A stretch of 64,000 bases of DNA from the NCBI GenBank assembly GCA_910589145.1, contig CAJUSD010000016.1, positions 14,917 to 78,916 of the forward strand. The letters are read 5' to 3'. This DNA is from an uncultured Oscillospiraceae bacterium. GTDB taxonomy: Bacteria > Bacillota > Clostridia > Oscillospirales > Ruminococcaceae. The position numbers and the translations under genes are program-made. This document shows positions 34,732 to 43,680 of the stretch, piece after piece. Below the pieces are notes generated by a model, which saw only the letters and a list, made by a program, of their open reading frames with translations, had not been told where the DNA came from and searched no databases. The number at the start of each line of letters is the position of its first letter. Position 1 is the stretch's first letter.

Positions 34732-35475
34732 ATGAGCGTAGTATCAATGAAACAGCTTTTGGAAGCTGGCGTACACTTTGGCCACCAAACCCGCAGATGG
34801 AACCCGAAAATGGCTCCTTACATTTTCACTGAACGCAACGGCATCTATATTATTGACTTACAGAAAACCGTCAAAAAGTTGGAAGAAGCGTATATGTTTG
34901 TACGCGATGTCGCAGCGGCAGGGGATACCGTTCTGTTTGTCGGTACAAAAAAACAGGCTGGAGATTCCATCCGTGAAGAAGCTGAACGCGCTGGCGTTCA
35001 TTATGTAAATGCTCGTTGGCTGGGTGGTATGCTTACCAACTTCCGTACAATCCGTCAGAGGATTGGCCGTCTGGAGCAGCTCCGTGCCATGGAAGAAGAT
35101 GGTACTTTTGAGCGTTTACCGAAAAAGGAAGTCGTAAAGCTTCAGCTGGAAATTGAGAAACTGGAAAAATTCCTGGGCGGTATTAAGACTATGAACAAAC
35201 TCCCTGGGGCTTTGTTTATCGTTGACCCCCGCAAGGAAAAAATTGCAGTAGCAGAAGCAAAGAAACTGGGAATCCCAGTGGTAGCTATTGTTGATACTAA
35301 CTGTGATCCAGATGAAATTGATTATGTAATCCCTGGCAACGACGATGCAATCCGTGCTGTAAAATTGATTGCTCAGACCATGGCGGATGCTATTATTGAG
35401 GGCCGTCAGGGTGCAGATGCAGCAGCTGAAGAAGCAGTTTCTGAGGAAGAAGCAGAGAAGGCCGAGGAAGCCTAA
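34732..35475 (+). CDS. rpsB: 30S ribosomal protein S2
   Basis: 247 residues. MKQLLEAGVHFGHQTRRWNPKM, the ARWLGGMLTNFRTI core and IPGNDDAIRA near the C-terminus are characteristic, with an acidic Ala/Glu-rich tail. AGGAGG lies before the ATG. First gene of the rpsB-tsf unit. Confidence 0.98.
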   Translation: MSVVSMKQLLEAGVHFGHQTRRWNPKMAPYIFTERNGIYIIDLQKTVKKLEEAYMFVRDVAAAGDTVLFVGTKKQAGDSIREEAERAGVHYVNARWLGGMLTNFRTIRQRIGRLEQLRAMEEDGTFERLPKKEVVKLQLEIEKLEKFLGGIKTMNKLPGALFIVDPRKEKIAVAEAKKLGIPVVAIVDTNCDPDEIDYVIPGNDDAIRAVKLIAQTMADAIIEGRQGADAAAEEAVSEEEAEKAEEA

Positions 35476-35525
35476 GAATTTACAGGCAGGCTTTAACAGA
35501 CGGATAAAGGGTAATAAAATAAAGT

Positions 35526-35566
35526 AATACCCGCGCATTTCCAGGCGGGGATGCGCGGGTATTTTT
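35526..35566 (+). terminator. Terminator-like hairpin between rpsB and tsf
   Basis: AATACCCGCGCAT and ATGCGCGGGTATT form a 13-bp stem with a 12-base loop, followed by TTTT. It lies inside the operon, so it may attenuate rather than end transcription. Confidence 0.75.
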
Positions 35567-35678
35567 AGGTGTTGTTTCGGATTTTGTCCAGACTGTAAAA
35601 GCGGAAGAATAAGACAGGCTGTGTAAAAAATGCGTCAGCCGTTGAAAAATAGAAGAAAGCAAACAGGAGGTAATTAAA

Positions 35679-36590
35679 ATGGCAGCATTTACTGCAAAAG
35701 ACGTATCCGCCCTTCGTGAGAGAACCGGATGCGGTATGATGGATTGTAAGAAAGCTTTGACAGCTTCTGAAGGCGATATGGAGAAAGCGATTGAGTTTCT
35801 GCGGGAGAAAGGTCTTGCCGCTGCCGCGAAAAAGGCTGGAAGAATTGCCGCCGAGGGCGTTGTTTATGCAATGGTCGATGAGGAGAAAAAGGTCGGCGTA
35901 GTGATTGAAGTCAACTCTGAAACTGACTTTGTTGCTAAAAATGAAAAGTTTATGGATTTCGTTGCTGTCTGCGCTAAAACCATTGTAGCTGAGAATCCTG
36001 CTGATGTAGAAGCTCTTTTAAACTGCAATGCTGTTGAAGGAGAGGGAACCATCGCTGCACAGCTTCAGGATAAAATTTTGACTATTGGCGAGAATATGAA
36101 GATTCGTCGTTTTGTCCGCTATGAGGGTAATGCAGCTGCATATGTCCATGGCGGCGGAAGAATCGGTGTTCTGGTTCGTTTTGATACCAATGCAGCTAAT
36201 AACGATGCTTTTAAGGATTTTGCAAAGACCATTGCAATGCAGATTGTTGCTTCCAATCCTGCTTATGTGGATAAGGATTCCGTTCCTGCTGACGTAGTTG
36301 CCCATGAGAAGGAAATTTTGACTGCTCAGGCTGTCAATGAAGGGAAACCTGTTCAGATTGCTGAGAAAATGGTTATGGGGCGTATTGGAAAGTTCTATAA
36401 AGAGGTTTGTCTTGTTGAACAACCCTTTATTAAAGATGCTGATACTCCTGTTGGAGCTTTTATTTCTCAGTCTGAAAAGGATTTGGGCGCTTCTATTAAG
36501 ATTTGTGAGTTTGTTCGCTTTGAAAAGGGCGAGGGCCTCGAAAAGAGAGAGGATAATTTTGCCGACGAAGTTGCCAGTATGGTGAAATAA
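35679..36590 (+). CDS. tsf: Elongation factor Ts
   Basis: 303 residues. An N-terminal UBA-like domain (ALRERTGCGMMDCKKAL), the TDFVAKN motif (82-88) that engages EF-Tu, and two core subdomains. It recycles EF-Tu-GDP. AGGAGG precedes the ATG. Followed by a strong terminator, so pyrH relies largely on its own promoter. Confidence 0.98.
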   Translation: MAAFTAKDVSALRERTGCGMMDCKKALTASEGDMEKAIEFLREKGLAAAAKKAGRIAAEGVVYAMVDEEKKVGVVIEVNSETDFVAKNEKFMDFVAVCAKTIVAENPADVEALLNCNAVEGEGTIAAQLQDKILTIGENMKIRRFVRYEGNAAAYVHGGGRIGVLVRFDTNAANNDAFKDFAKTIAMQIVASNPAYVDKDSVPADVVAHEKEILTAQAVNEGKPVQIAEKMVMGRIGKFYKEVCLVEQPFIKDADTPVGAFISQSEKDLGASIKICEFVRFEKGEGLEKREDNFADEVASMVK

Positions 36591-36681
36591 TGACAACATA
36601 GGGTTGATTTTGCCTGTTGTCTGCTGTGCGGCTTCTTTGTGAATCACTTTTCAGGCAGTAGATTTATTTGTTGTATTACAG

Positions 36682-36724
36682 AGGAGCTGACAACCCCCAG
36701 AAAGGGAAGCCAGCTCCTTTTTTG
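36682..36724 (+). terminator. Terminator of rpsB-tsf
   Basis: AGGAGCTG pairs with CAGCTCCT across a 21-base loop and runs into six T's. Confidence 0.8.
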
Positions 36725-36786
36725 CAGTAAATTAAAAGAAGAAAATGCCTTTTTGATAGATTTTATCCGCCTTTTTTCTTTTTTGC

Positions 36787-36815
36787 TTTACATAAATTAC
36801 TTTATGTTGTAAAAT
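36787..36815 (+). promoter_or_regulatory. Promoter of the pyrH operon
   Basis: TTTACA (36787-36792), a 17-base spacer, and TAAAAT (36810-36815), 43 bases before pyrH. Confidence 0.8.
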
Positions 36816-36858
36816 AGATAAAAGAAATTTGGAAAATTAAGAAAGGAGCGAAGGCTTA

Positions 36859-37563
36859 ATGTCTTTAAAATATAAGCGGATTCTTATTAAACTTAGTGGA
36901 GAAGCTTTAGCAGGAGATAAAAAATTCGGACTTGATTATGATATTGTTCATAATATCTGTGTAGGAGTAAAAAAGTGCGTAGATGCAGGGGCAGAAATTG
37001 CAATTGTTGTAGGAGGCGGGAACTTTTGGAGAGGCCGTTCCAGTGGTAAAATGGACCGTACCCGTGCCGATCATATGGGTATGCTTGCAACAGTTATTAA
37101 CTCTCTAGCTTTAGCTGACGGCTTTGAATCAGTAGGTGTAACAGTTCGTGTTCAAACTGCTATTACAATGCAGCAGATCGCTGAACCTTATATTCGTAAC
37201 AGAGCTGTTTCACACCTTGACAACGGGAAACTGATTATCCTTGGCTGCGGAACTGGAAGCCCCTTCTTTTCAACCGATACTGCTGCCGCCCTTCGTGCTG
37301 CTGAACTGGATGCAGATGTTATCTTGAAGGCTACATTGGTAGATGGTGTGTATGATTCTGATCCCCATCAGAATCCTGATGCTAAAAAATATGAGGTGCT
37401 GACGTTCAGTGAGATGCTTAATAAAGAGTTGGGCGTTATGGATTTGACTGCCGCCACACTCTGCCGCGATCAAAATATTCCTATTATTGTATTTAGTATT
37501 GACGACCCTGATAATTTCCTTCGTGCTGTCCAGGGTGAGAATATAGGGACAATTGTTCAGTAA
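36859..37563 (+). CDS. pyrH: UMP kinase
   Basis: 234 residues, amino-acid kinase fold. KRILIKLSGEALAG at the N-terminus, VVGGGNFWRG, the DHMGMLATVINSLAL segment, GTGSPFFSTDTAAALRA, and the closing GENIGTIVQ. It makes UDP from UMP and ATP as a GTP-regulated hexamer. AAAGGAGCG precedes the ATG. Followed by frr. Confidence 0.97.
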   Translation: MSLKYKRILIKLSGEALAGDKKFGLDYDIVHNICVGVKKCVDAGAEIAIVVGGGNFWRGRSSGKMDRTRADHMGMLATVINSLALADGFESVGVTVRVQTAITMQQIAEPYIRNRAVSHLDNGKLIILGCGTGSPFFSTDTAAALRAAELDADVILKATLVDGVYDSDPHQNPDAKKYEVLTFSEMLNKELGVMDLTAATLCRDQNIPIIVFSIDDPDNFLRAVQGENIGTIVQ

Positions 37564-37626
37564 TTCTTTCATTTGTTTTTGAAGTTGGCAAAAAGCCTTT
37601 CTATATTATTTAAGGAGGAATCCATT

Positions 37627-38181
37627 ATGAGATCCGAACTGAAGCCTTATGACGAGAAAATGAAAAAGACCATCAGCTCCATGCAGTCCAATTTTGCTGC
37701 TATTCGCGCAGGCCGTGCAAACCCCGCCGTATTGGATAAAATCATGGTGGATTACTATGGCACTCCAACTAAAATTAACGCGATGGCTGCTGTTTCTGTA
37801 TCTGAAGCAAGAATTTTAGTTATTTCCCCTTGGGACAGGTCAACCCTGAAATCCATTGAAAAGGCAATTCAGACCTCTGATCTGGGGATTAACCCACAAA
37901 ATGACGGTTCTGTACTGAGAATTACCTTCCCACCGCTTACTGAGGAACGCAGAAAGGATATTTGCAAACAGATACGCAAGATGGCGGAAGAATCCAAGGT
38001 GGCAATTCGCTCCATCCGCCGGGATGCCAATGAAACTTTCAAGGCTCAGAAGAAAAAAAATGAACTTACTGAAGACGATCAGAAGGATTTGGAAAAAGAA
38101 CTTCAAAAGCTTACAGATAACTTTGTAAAGGAAATTGACACTCTTTCCGGTGCAAAAGAAAAAGAGATCATGGAAGTTTAA
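37627..38181 (+). CDS. frr: Ribosome recycling factor
   Basis: 184 residues. FAAIRAGRANPAVLD, the VDYYGTPTKIN segment, and SIRRDANETFK are typical. It splits post-termination ribosomes with EF-G. AAGGAGG sets the ATG at 37627; an 18-codon upstream extension is rejected. Confidence 0.97.
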   Translation: MRSELKPYDEKMKKTISSMQSNFAAIRAGRANPAVLDKIMVDYYGTPTKINAMAAVSVSEARILVISPWDRSTLKSIEKAIQTSDLGINPQNDGSVLRITFPPLTEERRKDICKQIRKMAEESKVAIRSIRRDANETFKAQKKKNELTEDDQKDLEKELQKLTDNFVKEIDTLSGAKEKEIMEV

Positions 38182-38191
38182 GGAGAATGCT

Positions 38192-38929
38192 ATGCCGGAC
38201 AAATCTACCCACACAGTTTCCCTGAATGGAGAGCAGATTCCTGTTGAAGCTATGCCGAAACATATTGCTATCATTATGGATGGGAATGGACGCTGGGCCA
38301 AAAAAAGGGGGCTGCCCCGCAATATGGGACATCGGCAGGGGGCAAAAACTTTTTCCGATATTGCTAAATATTGCCGGGATATTGGGATATCCTATCTGAC
38401 AGTTTACACTTTTTCCACTGAAAACTGGATTCGCCCAAAAGAAGAAGTTGATTATCTCATGAATTTGTTGTCTGAATATTTAAATGATGTAAAAAAGCAT
38501 GAGAAAGAAAATATTCGGCTTTGTTTTCTGGGTGAAAAAGGGCCGCTGCGTGAGGATCTCAAGAAAAAAATTTCCGATATTGAGGAAAGAAGCGCTAAAA
38601 ACGACGGCATTACTATTAATATCGCCCTCAATTACGGGGGAAGGGACGAGATTGTTCGTGCTGCCAGAAAACTTGCTGCACAAGGGATGCGCCCAGAAGA
38701 AATTACAGAGGAAACATTTTCTTCTGAGTTGGATACTGCTGCAATCCCAGACCCAGATCTCCTTATCCGTCCCAGCGGGGAGCAAAGGTTGTCTAATTTT
38801 TTGCTTTGGCAATTGGCTTATACGGAATTTGTCTTTATGGACGTGCTTTGGCCAGACTTTACATCCGCTGATCTGAATGACGCAATTCTGCAATTTTCTC
38901 GACGTTCCCGCCGGTATGGCGGACTATAA
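38192..38929 (+). CDS. uppS: Isoprenyl (undecaprenyl) diphosphate synthase
   Basis: 245 residues. HIAIIMDGNGRWAKKRG (catalytic Asp), GHRQGAKTFSDI, YTFSTENWIRP and the product-end RPSGEQRLSNFLLWQ motif. It makes the C55 lipid carrier for cell-wall synthesis by cis-condensation. AAGGAGAA precedes the ATG at 38192, 10 bases after frr. Confidence 0.97.
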   Translation: MPDKSTHTVSLNGEQIPVEAMPKHIAIIMDGNGRWAKKRGLPRNMGHRQGAKTFSDIAKYCRDIGISYLTVYTFSTENWIRPKEEVDYLMNLLSEYLNDVKKHEKENIRLCFLGEKGPLREDLKKKISDIEERSAKNDGITINIALNYGGRDEIVRAARKLAAQGMRPEEITEETFSSELDTAAIPDPDLLIRPSGEQRLSNFLLWQLAYTEFVFMDVLWPDFTSADLNDAILQFSRRSRRYGGL

Positions 38930-38955
38930 TATTCTTTCATTTAGGAGGTAGCGCC

Positions 38956-39792
38956 ATGAAACAGCGAATATTGTCCGCAGTTGTCGGACTGTTGATCTTA
39001 GCCGTTGTGCTGTTGGGCTTCAATACCCTGCTGCTTAATATGGTTATCAGTCTGCTTTCTTTACTGTCGCTTTATGAGCTGTTTCATGCAGCCGGCTACC
39101 TTCGGCACCGTTCTTTAGTAATTACCGCTTGGGTTTATGCTGGAATGCTGCCCTTTTTCCGAGAGTTTTTCGGTTTTGATTTTCTGCCATTGGTTTCTTT
39201 GCTGTATCTGCTGGCCTTGCTTATACTTCTGTTGCGTTTTCATCGTTTTATCCGTTTCCAGGATGTTTTGTCGGTGGGGGCGCTGGGAATTTTAATCCCA
39301 ACTTCTTTTACTAATGTTGTTTTGCTCCGTAATAATTTAGGCTGGGCTGGAGGGGTATTTTGCGCCATGCTTCTTTTGGGCAGTGCGTGGTATGCTGATA
39401 CCTGTGCCTATTTTACCGGAAGAGCCTTTGGAAAACATAAACTTGCACCTGTTATTAGCCCTCATAAGACTGTTGAAGGTTTAATTGGCGGCTTGGTTGG
39501 AGCAGTGGCTTGCAATTTGCTTATGGCGTTTCTTCTTTCTTTGCTGATGAATTCTATTGGCATTGATATTATTGTACGCTATGCGGCAGTTGGATGCGCT
39601 ACTCTATTGGGTGCTGCTGCAAGCGTTATTGGGGATTTGGCGGCTTCCACAGTAAAACGCCAATGCGGTGTAAAGGATTTCGGCAATATTATGCCGGGGC
39701 ACGGTGGAATTATGGACCGGTTTGACAGTGTTTTGCTTGTTTCTCCAGTATTCTACCTGTTTAGCTGTTTTGTTCCCCTAATTATAATTTGA
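38956..39792 (+). CDS. cdsA: Phosphatidate cytidylyltransferase
   Basis: 278 residues with about eight membrane helices. The signature at the C-terminus is STVKRQCGVKDFGNIMPGHGG followed by DRFDS. It forms CDP-diacylglycerol for phospholipid synthesis. TAGGAGGT precedes the ATG. Normally dxr follows directly; here a ~450-base repeat-filled gap and an unknown gene intervene. Confidence 0.96.
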   Translation: MKQRILSAVVGLLILAVVLLGFNTLLLNMVISLLSLLSLYELFHAAGYLRHRSLVITAWVYAGMLPFFREFFGFDFLPLVSLLYLLALLILLLRFHRFIRFQDVLSVGALGILIPTSFTNVVLLRNNLGWAGGVFCAMLLLGSAWYADTCAYFTGRAFGKHKLAPVISPHKTVEGLIGGLVGAVACNLLMAFLLSLLMNSIGIDIIVRYAAVGCATLLGAAASVIGDLAASTVKRQCGVKDFGNIMPGHGGIMDRFDSVLLVSPVFYLFSCFVPLIII

Positions 39793-39824
39793 TTAGAAAG
39801 AGCATATATGTAGGGATAACCTCA

Positions 39825-39860
39825 GATAAGTATAGCCTAAAGCAGATTAAAAAGGGTTGA
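39825..39860 (-). repeat. Short dispersed repeat R3, inverted partial copy
   Basis: On the minus strand it reads TTTTTAATCTGCTTTAGG followed by TACTTATC, matching the copy at 43681. It is the first of three repeat blocks in the 453-base cdsA-40246 gap. Confidence 0.45.
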
Positions 39861-39885
39861 GTCTAGGGGTGCAGCTTGCTGTACC

Positions 39886-39985
39886 TCTGAGAAGCTCCCC
39901 ATTCACGTCTTGACGGTGGATTTTACGCCCTGATTGCGTTAAAAATCTTTGTTAGGATTTTTGCCTTGCAGGGCATTAAATCCCG
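39886..39985. repeat. MITE-like repeat family R2, copy 5
   Basis: The core GATTTTACGCCCTGATTGCG and TTAAAAATC closely matches the copy at 25108. The left end, TGAGAAGCTCCCC, resembles other R2 ends; the right end is unclear because an R1 copy adjoins. Confidence 0.55.
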
Positions 39986-40160
39986 TTTGCGAAAGCAGAG
40001 TACCTTAAATGAAATAGTGAGTTTAGATTTTATAAAAAATCGCAGTAAAAATAGGAAGGCTTTTTCCCTCAGCGAATTCTAATTCGCTGAGTGCTATCTC
40101 CTGTCCAGCCAAAGGTGAAAGTCAAGTTACCGGGCTTTTCCGTTAAATTTGAGCTAATTA
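39975..40160 (+). repeat. Dispersed repeat family R1, copy C
   Basis: CCCGTTTGCGAAAGC, a GGCTTTTT block, the perfect stem-loop GCGAATTCTAATTCGC (40073-40086) and GTCAAGTTACCGGGCTTT match copy B in order. The CCAGGG block is missing. Confidence 0.65.
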
Positions 40161-40180
40161 AGATAGGTCAGAAAATTTTT

Positions 40181-40214
40181 TCGGAGACGCCGAAGGGGTG
40201 TCTCCGATTTTTTC
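40181..40214 (+). terminator. Terminator after cdsA/repeat region
   Basis: TCGGAGAC and GTCTCCGA pair around a short loop and run into six T's, 32 bases before the next start codon. Confidence 0.85.
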
Positions 40215-40245
40215 CACATAAATAATTGAAAAGAAGGCTTACATC

Positions 40246-40722
40246 ATGACACATGAAGAAAAAAGGCGGATATTGGAAGAATTGGGTATACCAGGTGATT
40301 CGGCTGAATTTTATCTGGGGTTGGAATCAGATATATGGGCAATTTTGCCTGTGTTCCGTCTTTTAAAGCCATTAAACGACGACCTTATTTTTTACCAGGG
40401 AGAGTATAAAAGGCTCATTGAAAGATATAGGGAAGAAGGCAGGCTGGTAGAACGTATGCCGGAAGAAGCAAGGCTGATAGAGTCCGGCGCTTCCCCTGAA
40501 GATATTGAGAAGCTGGCCTATAGCCTGACACTTCAAGCATATGAAATGCTCCTATACCGTATGGATGACAGGGGAGGGGCGGAAAGCCCGGCGGATGATG
40601 ACACAAAAGAAGCGTATGAGAAATGCGGTTATTGGAAGCTTGTGGAAATGTCGCAGGATGGGAAACCAACAGGAAGATATCTAAATACAGTCCATGGGTA
40701 CCTGCCGTTTTCCTTGCTGTAG
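40246..40722 (+). CDS. Hypothetical protein, 158 aa, between cdsA and dxr
   Basis: I do not recognise the family. A soluble, acidic, mostly helical protein with charged repeats (YKRLIERYREEGRLVERMPEEARLIES) and a C-terminal end KCGYWKLVEMSQDGKPTGRYLNT. No signal peptide or membrane helix. AAGAAGG precedes the ATG. It is cut off from cdsA by repeats and a terminator but lies 28 bases before dxr, so a promoter for dxr may lie in or before it. It may be an insertion into an otherwise conserved operon. Confidence 0.65.
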   Translation: MTHEEKRRILEELGIPGDSAEFYLGLESDIWAILPVFRLLKPLNDDLIFYQGEYKRLIERYREEGRLVERMPEEARLIESGASPEDIEKLAYSLTLQAYEMLLYRMDDRGGAESPADDDTKEAYEKCGYWKLVEMSQDGKPTGRYLNTVHGYLPFSLL

Positions 40723-40750
40723 TGAGTTTAACAGAAAGAAGATATAATGT

Positions 40751-41932
40751 ATGAAACATATTTCTATCCTTGGTTCAACCGGTTCCATAGGCGTTCAGGC
40801 GCTTGACGTTTGCGAAAACCTGGGACTGTCGCTCAATGCCTTGACAGCTAACCGCAATATTAAAAAGCTGGAGGAGCAGATCCGCCATTGTTATACGGTT
40901 ATGCCGGCTGACAGCCGTCCCCGTTATGCGGTTACGGCTGATCCAACACTATACCTTGATTTAAAGGGTGCCCTTGCAGACCTGTCGGTTCAGGTTTTAG
41001 CAGGTTCGGATGCAATTTGTGAAATGGCTGCTTTGCCAAAAAACAATATTGTTTTAAATGCCATTGTAGGGATTGCAGGGCTGTGCCCAACTCTTGCCGC
41101 ACTCCAGGCCGGAAAGGAACTGGCCTTAGCGAATAAAGAATCCCTGGTAACAGGTGGAAACCTTGTTTTATCTGCTGCGGAGAAAAACAACGTCCATATT
41201 CTTCCTGTGGACAGCGAACATTCCGCAATTTTCCAGTGTGTTCAGGGGCTTTCCAATCCGGCAGAAGTGGAAAAAATCATTCTTACAGCATCCGGCGGGC
41301 CTTTTTATGGGAAAAAGCAGTCGGACCTGGAACATGTAACGGCAGAACAGGCGCTAAAACATCCAAACTGGAGCATGGGAGCCAAAATAACCATTGATTC
41401 TGCTACCCTTATGAATAAGGGGCTGGAATTGATAGAAGCCTGCCACCTTTTCCAGAAAAAACCAGAGGATATTGAAATTGTAGTACAGAGGGAAAGTATT
41501 ATCCACTCTATGATATTGTGCAGAGATGGAGCGATCCTTGCACAGATGGGCGCACCGGATATGCGGGTTCCTATTCAGTATGCTTTAACTTGGCCAAAGC
41601 GCGAGCCTTTGAAAACTCCTTTGCTTTCTTTTAAACAGTTGGGGAGGCTGACTTTTGGCGAGGCCGATGAGGATGCTTTTCTTTGCCTGAAAGCCTGCAA
41701 AAAAGCTTTTGATATGGGTGGACTGTATCCATGCATTGCAAATGGTGCAAATGAGGCTGCGGTTGCCGCATTTTTACAGGGGAAAATCCCGTTTTTAGAA
41801 ATAGGCAGAACTGTTTGGGGAGCTTTGGAAAACCTTCATCCGGCAGGGAACGGTTCCAGCCTAGAGGAGATTTTGGAGGCTGACCATCTGGCAAGGGAGT
41901 ATGCTGGACGGCGTTTTTCAGAAGTATGCTAG
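40751..41932 (+). CDS. dxr: 1-deoxy-D-xylulose 5-phosphate reductoisomerase
   Basis: 393 residues. The NADPH fold LGSTGSIGVQALDV is followed by ALANKESLVTGG, VDSEHSAIFQ, the flexible loop HPNWSMGAKITIDSATLMNKG and metal ligands. Second step of the MEP isoprenoid pathway. It shares the window with ispG, so the pathway is active in this organism. The RBS is weak (AGAAAGAAG). Confidence 0.96.
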   Translation: MKHISILGSTGSIGVQALDVCENLGLSLNALTANRNIKKLEEQIRHCYTVMPADSRPRYAVTADPTLYLDLKGALADLSVQVLAGSDAICEMAALPKNNIVLNAIVGIAGLCPTLAALQAGKELALANKESLVTGGNLVLSAAEKNNVHILPVDSEHSAIFQCVQGLSNPAEVEKIILTASGGPFYGKKQSDLEHVTAEQALKHPNWSMGAKITIDSATLMNKGLELIEACHLFQKKPEDIEIVVQRESIIHSMILCRDGAILAQMGAPDMRVPIQYALTWPKREPLKTPLLSFKQLGRLTFGEADEDAFLCLKACKKAFDMGGLYPCIANGANEAAVAAFLQGKIPFLEIGRTVWGALENLHPAGNGSSLEEILEADHLAREYAGRRFSEVC

Positions 41933-41961
41933 AGGATAATCTCTGAAGGGAAGGCCAAATA

Positions 41962-42399
41962 GTGGATGCAAAACAAATGTGGGAAGATTTTATCAGAAAA
42001 AATAATTTGAATGATGTAAAATATGAAGCATGGGCTTTCGGCGGTGCACCGGATCGGTTGGCTGATCTGGTTCTGTGCAATAAAAAGACTGCAACTTCGT
42101 CAGCTTATGATTTATATACAATAGCAAATGAACCTCTGCCCCAAGCAGGAGGATATAGCGTTATTTTGGACAGCAAAGGGCAGGCAAAATGTATTATAAA
42201 GACAAAATCGGTCGTTGTACTGCCTTTCAACAAGGCTACAGAAACATTTGCTTTTAAAGAAGGAGAGGGAGGCAGGAGCCTGTCTTATTGGCAGACAGTC
42301 CATAAAGATTTTTTCTCCCACTGTCTAAAGGAAGCTGGACTTGCTTTTGAAGAAGAAATAAAAGTTGTATGCGAAGAATTTGAGGTTAGATATAAATAA
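41962..42399 (+). CDS. ASCH-domain protein
   Basis: 145 residues. The ASCH beta-barrel pattern is visible: WAFGGAPDRLADLVLCNKKTATSS, GGYSVILDSKGQAKCIIKT and the C-terminal VVCEEFEV. ASCH proteins are RNA-binding or N4-acetylcytidine-amidohydrolase-like; the activity here is not proven. GTG start after AAGGG. It interrupts the usual dxr-rseP junction, in the same orientation. Confidence 0.85.
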   Translation: MDAKQMWEDFIRKNNLNDVKYEAWAFGGAPDRLADLVLCNKKTATSSAYDLYTIANEPLPQAGGYSVILDSKGQAKCIIKTKSVVVLPFNKATETFAFKEGEGGRSLSYWQTVHKDFFSHCLKEAGLAFEEEIKVVCEEFEVRYK

Positions 42400-42544
42400 C
42401 AAATACATATTTGGAAACTCCTTTCCAAAATTTACAGCTTATTTAAGAATTTGCTAAAAAAACAGGTATGAATCTCTTTCTGTCCAGCGTATAATAAACC
42501 TAGTGAACAATTATTTTGCTTATAGAATGGGGAAAGGGGCCAAT

Positions 42545-43570
42545 GTGGTGAATTTTTGGACAATTTTGCTTGCTGTTGCGGTTTTTGGAGCAATTATCCT
42601 TGTCCATGAGCTGGGCCATTTTTTGGCTGCGAGGTTGTTTCATGTTCGGGTGGCTGAATTTTCCGTCGGGATGGGTCCCGCTGTTTTTAAGAAAGAATGG
42701 GGCGATACGCTTTTTGCCCTTCGGGTTGTCCCTGTAGGCGGTTATATTCAGATGGACGGCGAGGATGAGGAAAGCGAAAATCCTAACGCTTTTTGTAATC
42801 AAAAAGCTTGGAAAAGGCTGATTATTATTTCAGCAGGAGCTATAATGAACCTTATTTTGGGTTTGGCAGTTTCGGCGTGGATGGTTAGTGCACGGGGTTA
42901 TGTTGGGACAACGCAGGTTTTGCGTTTTGAAGAAGGAGCGGTAAGCAGCCAGATGCTTCAAATAGGGGATTCTATTTATTCCGTCAACGGAACCAGGACG
43001 CGGATTGACAATGACATTGTTTATGCTCTTTTGCGGGATGATGACGGGCTTGTAGATATGACTGTAATTCGTGATGGAAAAAAAGTCCCGATTCAGGTTC
43101 CATTTCAAACGTCTGAAATGGACGGTGAGAGGGTTATTGTTTTAGATTTTAAAGTTTTAGCGGAAAAACATACATTTTTTAATACTGTCAAATACAGTTT
43201 TGGCTGGACCGTTTCTATGGTTCGCCAAGTTTGGCTTTCTCTATTCGATTTGATTACAGGGCGATATGGCTTTAACCAACTCTCTGGCCCTGTGGGAACG
43301 GCTCAGGCAATTGGTAAGGCTTCTACACATGGGTTAGCTTCACTCTTAATGATGAGCGGTTTTATTACGGTGAACCTGGGCGTTTTCAATCTTTTGCCAC
43401 TTCCAGCATTAGATGGGGGAAGGCTTATATTTTTGGTTTTGGAAATGATTCGCCGCCGTCCTGTTTCCCCTAAATATGAGGGGTATGTTCATATGGCGGG
43501 GCTTTTGCTGCTGATGACTTTAATGGTTGCTGTCACTTATCAAGATATCCTTCGGCTGGTTGCTAAATGA
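42545..43570 (+). CDS. rseP: RIP metalloprotease RseP
   Basis: About 341 residues. The first helix carries HELGH (21-25), a PDZ domain follows, and the C-terminal half holds NLLPLPALDGGRL with the third zinc ligand. It is an intramembrane site-2 protease for anti-sigma factors and other membrane stubs. The start is ambiguous: GTG at 42545 or 42548 after GGAAAGGGG fits best; the frame is open to 42503. A TATAAT at 42490 may mark a promoter. Confidence 0.93.
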   Translation: MVNFWTILLAVAVFGAIILVHELGHFLAARLFHVRVAEFSVGMGPAVFKKEWGDTLFALRVVPVGGYIQMDGEDEESENPNAFCNQKAWKRLIIISAGAIMNLILGLAVSAWMVSARGYVGTTQVLRFEEGAVSSQMLQIGDSIYSVNGTRTRIDNDIVYALLRDDDGLVDMTVIRDGKKVPIQVPFQTSEMDGERVIVLDFKVLAEKHTFFNTVKYSFGWTVSMVRQVWLSLFDLITGRYGFNQLSGPVGTAQAIGKASTHGLASLLMMSGFITVNLGVFNLLPLPALDGGRLIFLVLEMIRRRPVSPKYEGYVHMAGLLLLMTLMVAVTYQDILRLVAK

Positions 43571-43680
43571 TTTTAAATGTGTATGGTATTCGCAGCCGAA
43601 CAGCTGCTAGGTGAGCAGAACCGGTAAGGGCTTTGTCCAATCCTGGCGGTATGAGTTTAGCAGAGTTGAACTGGTACTAG

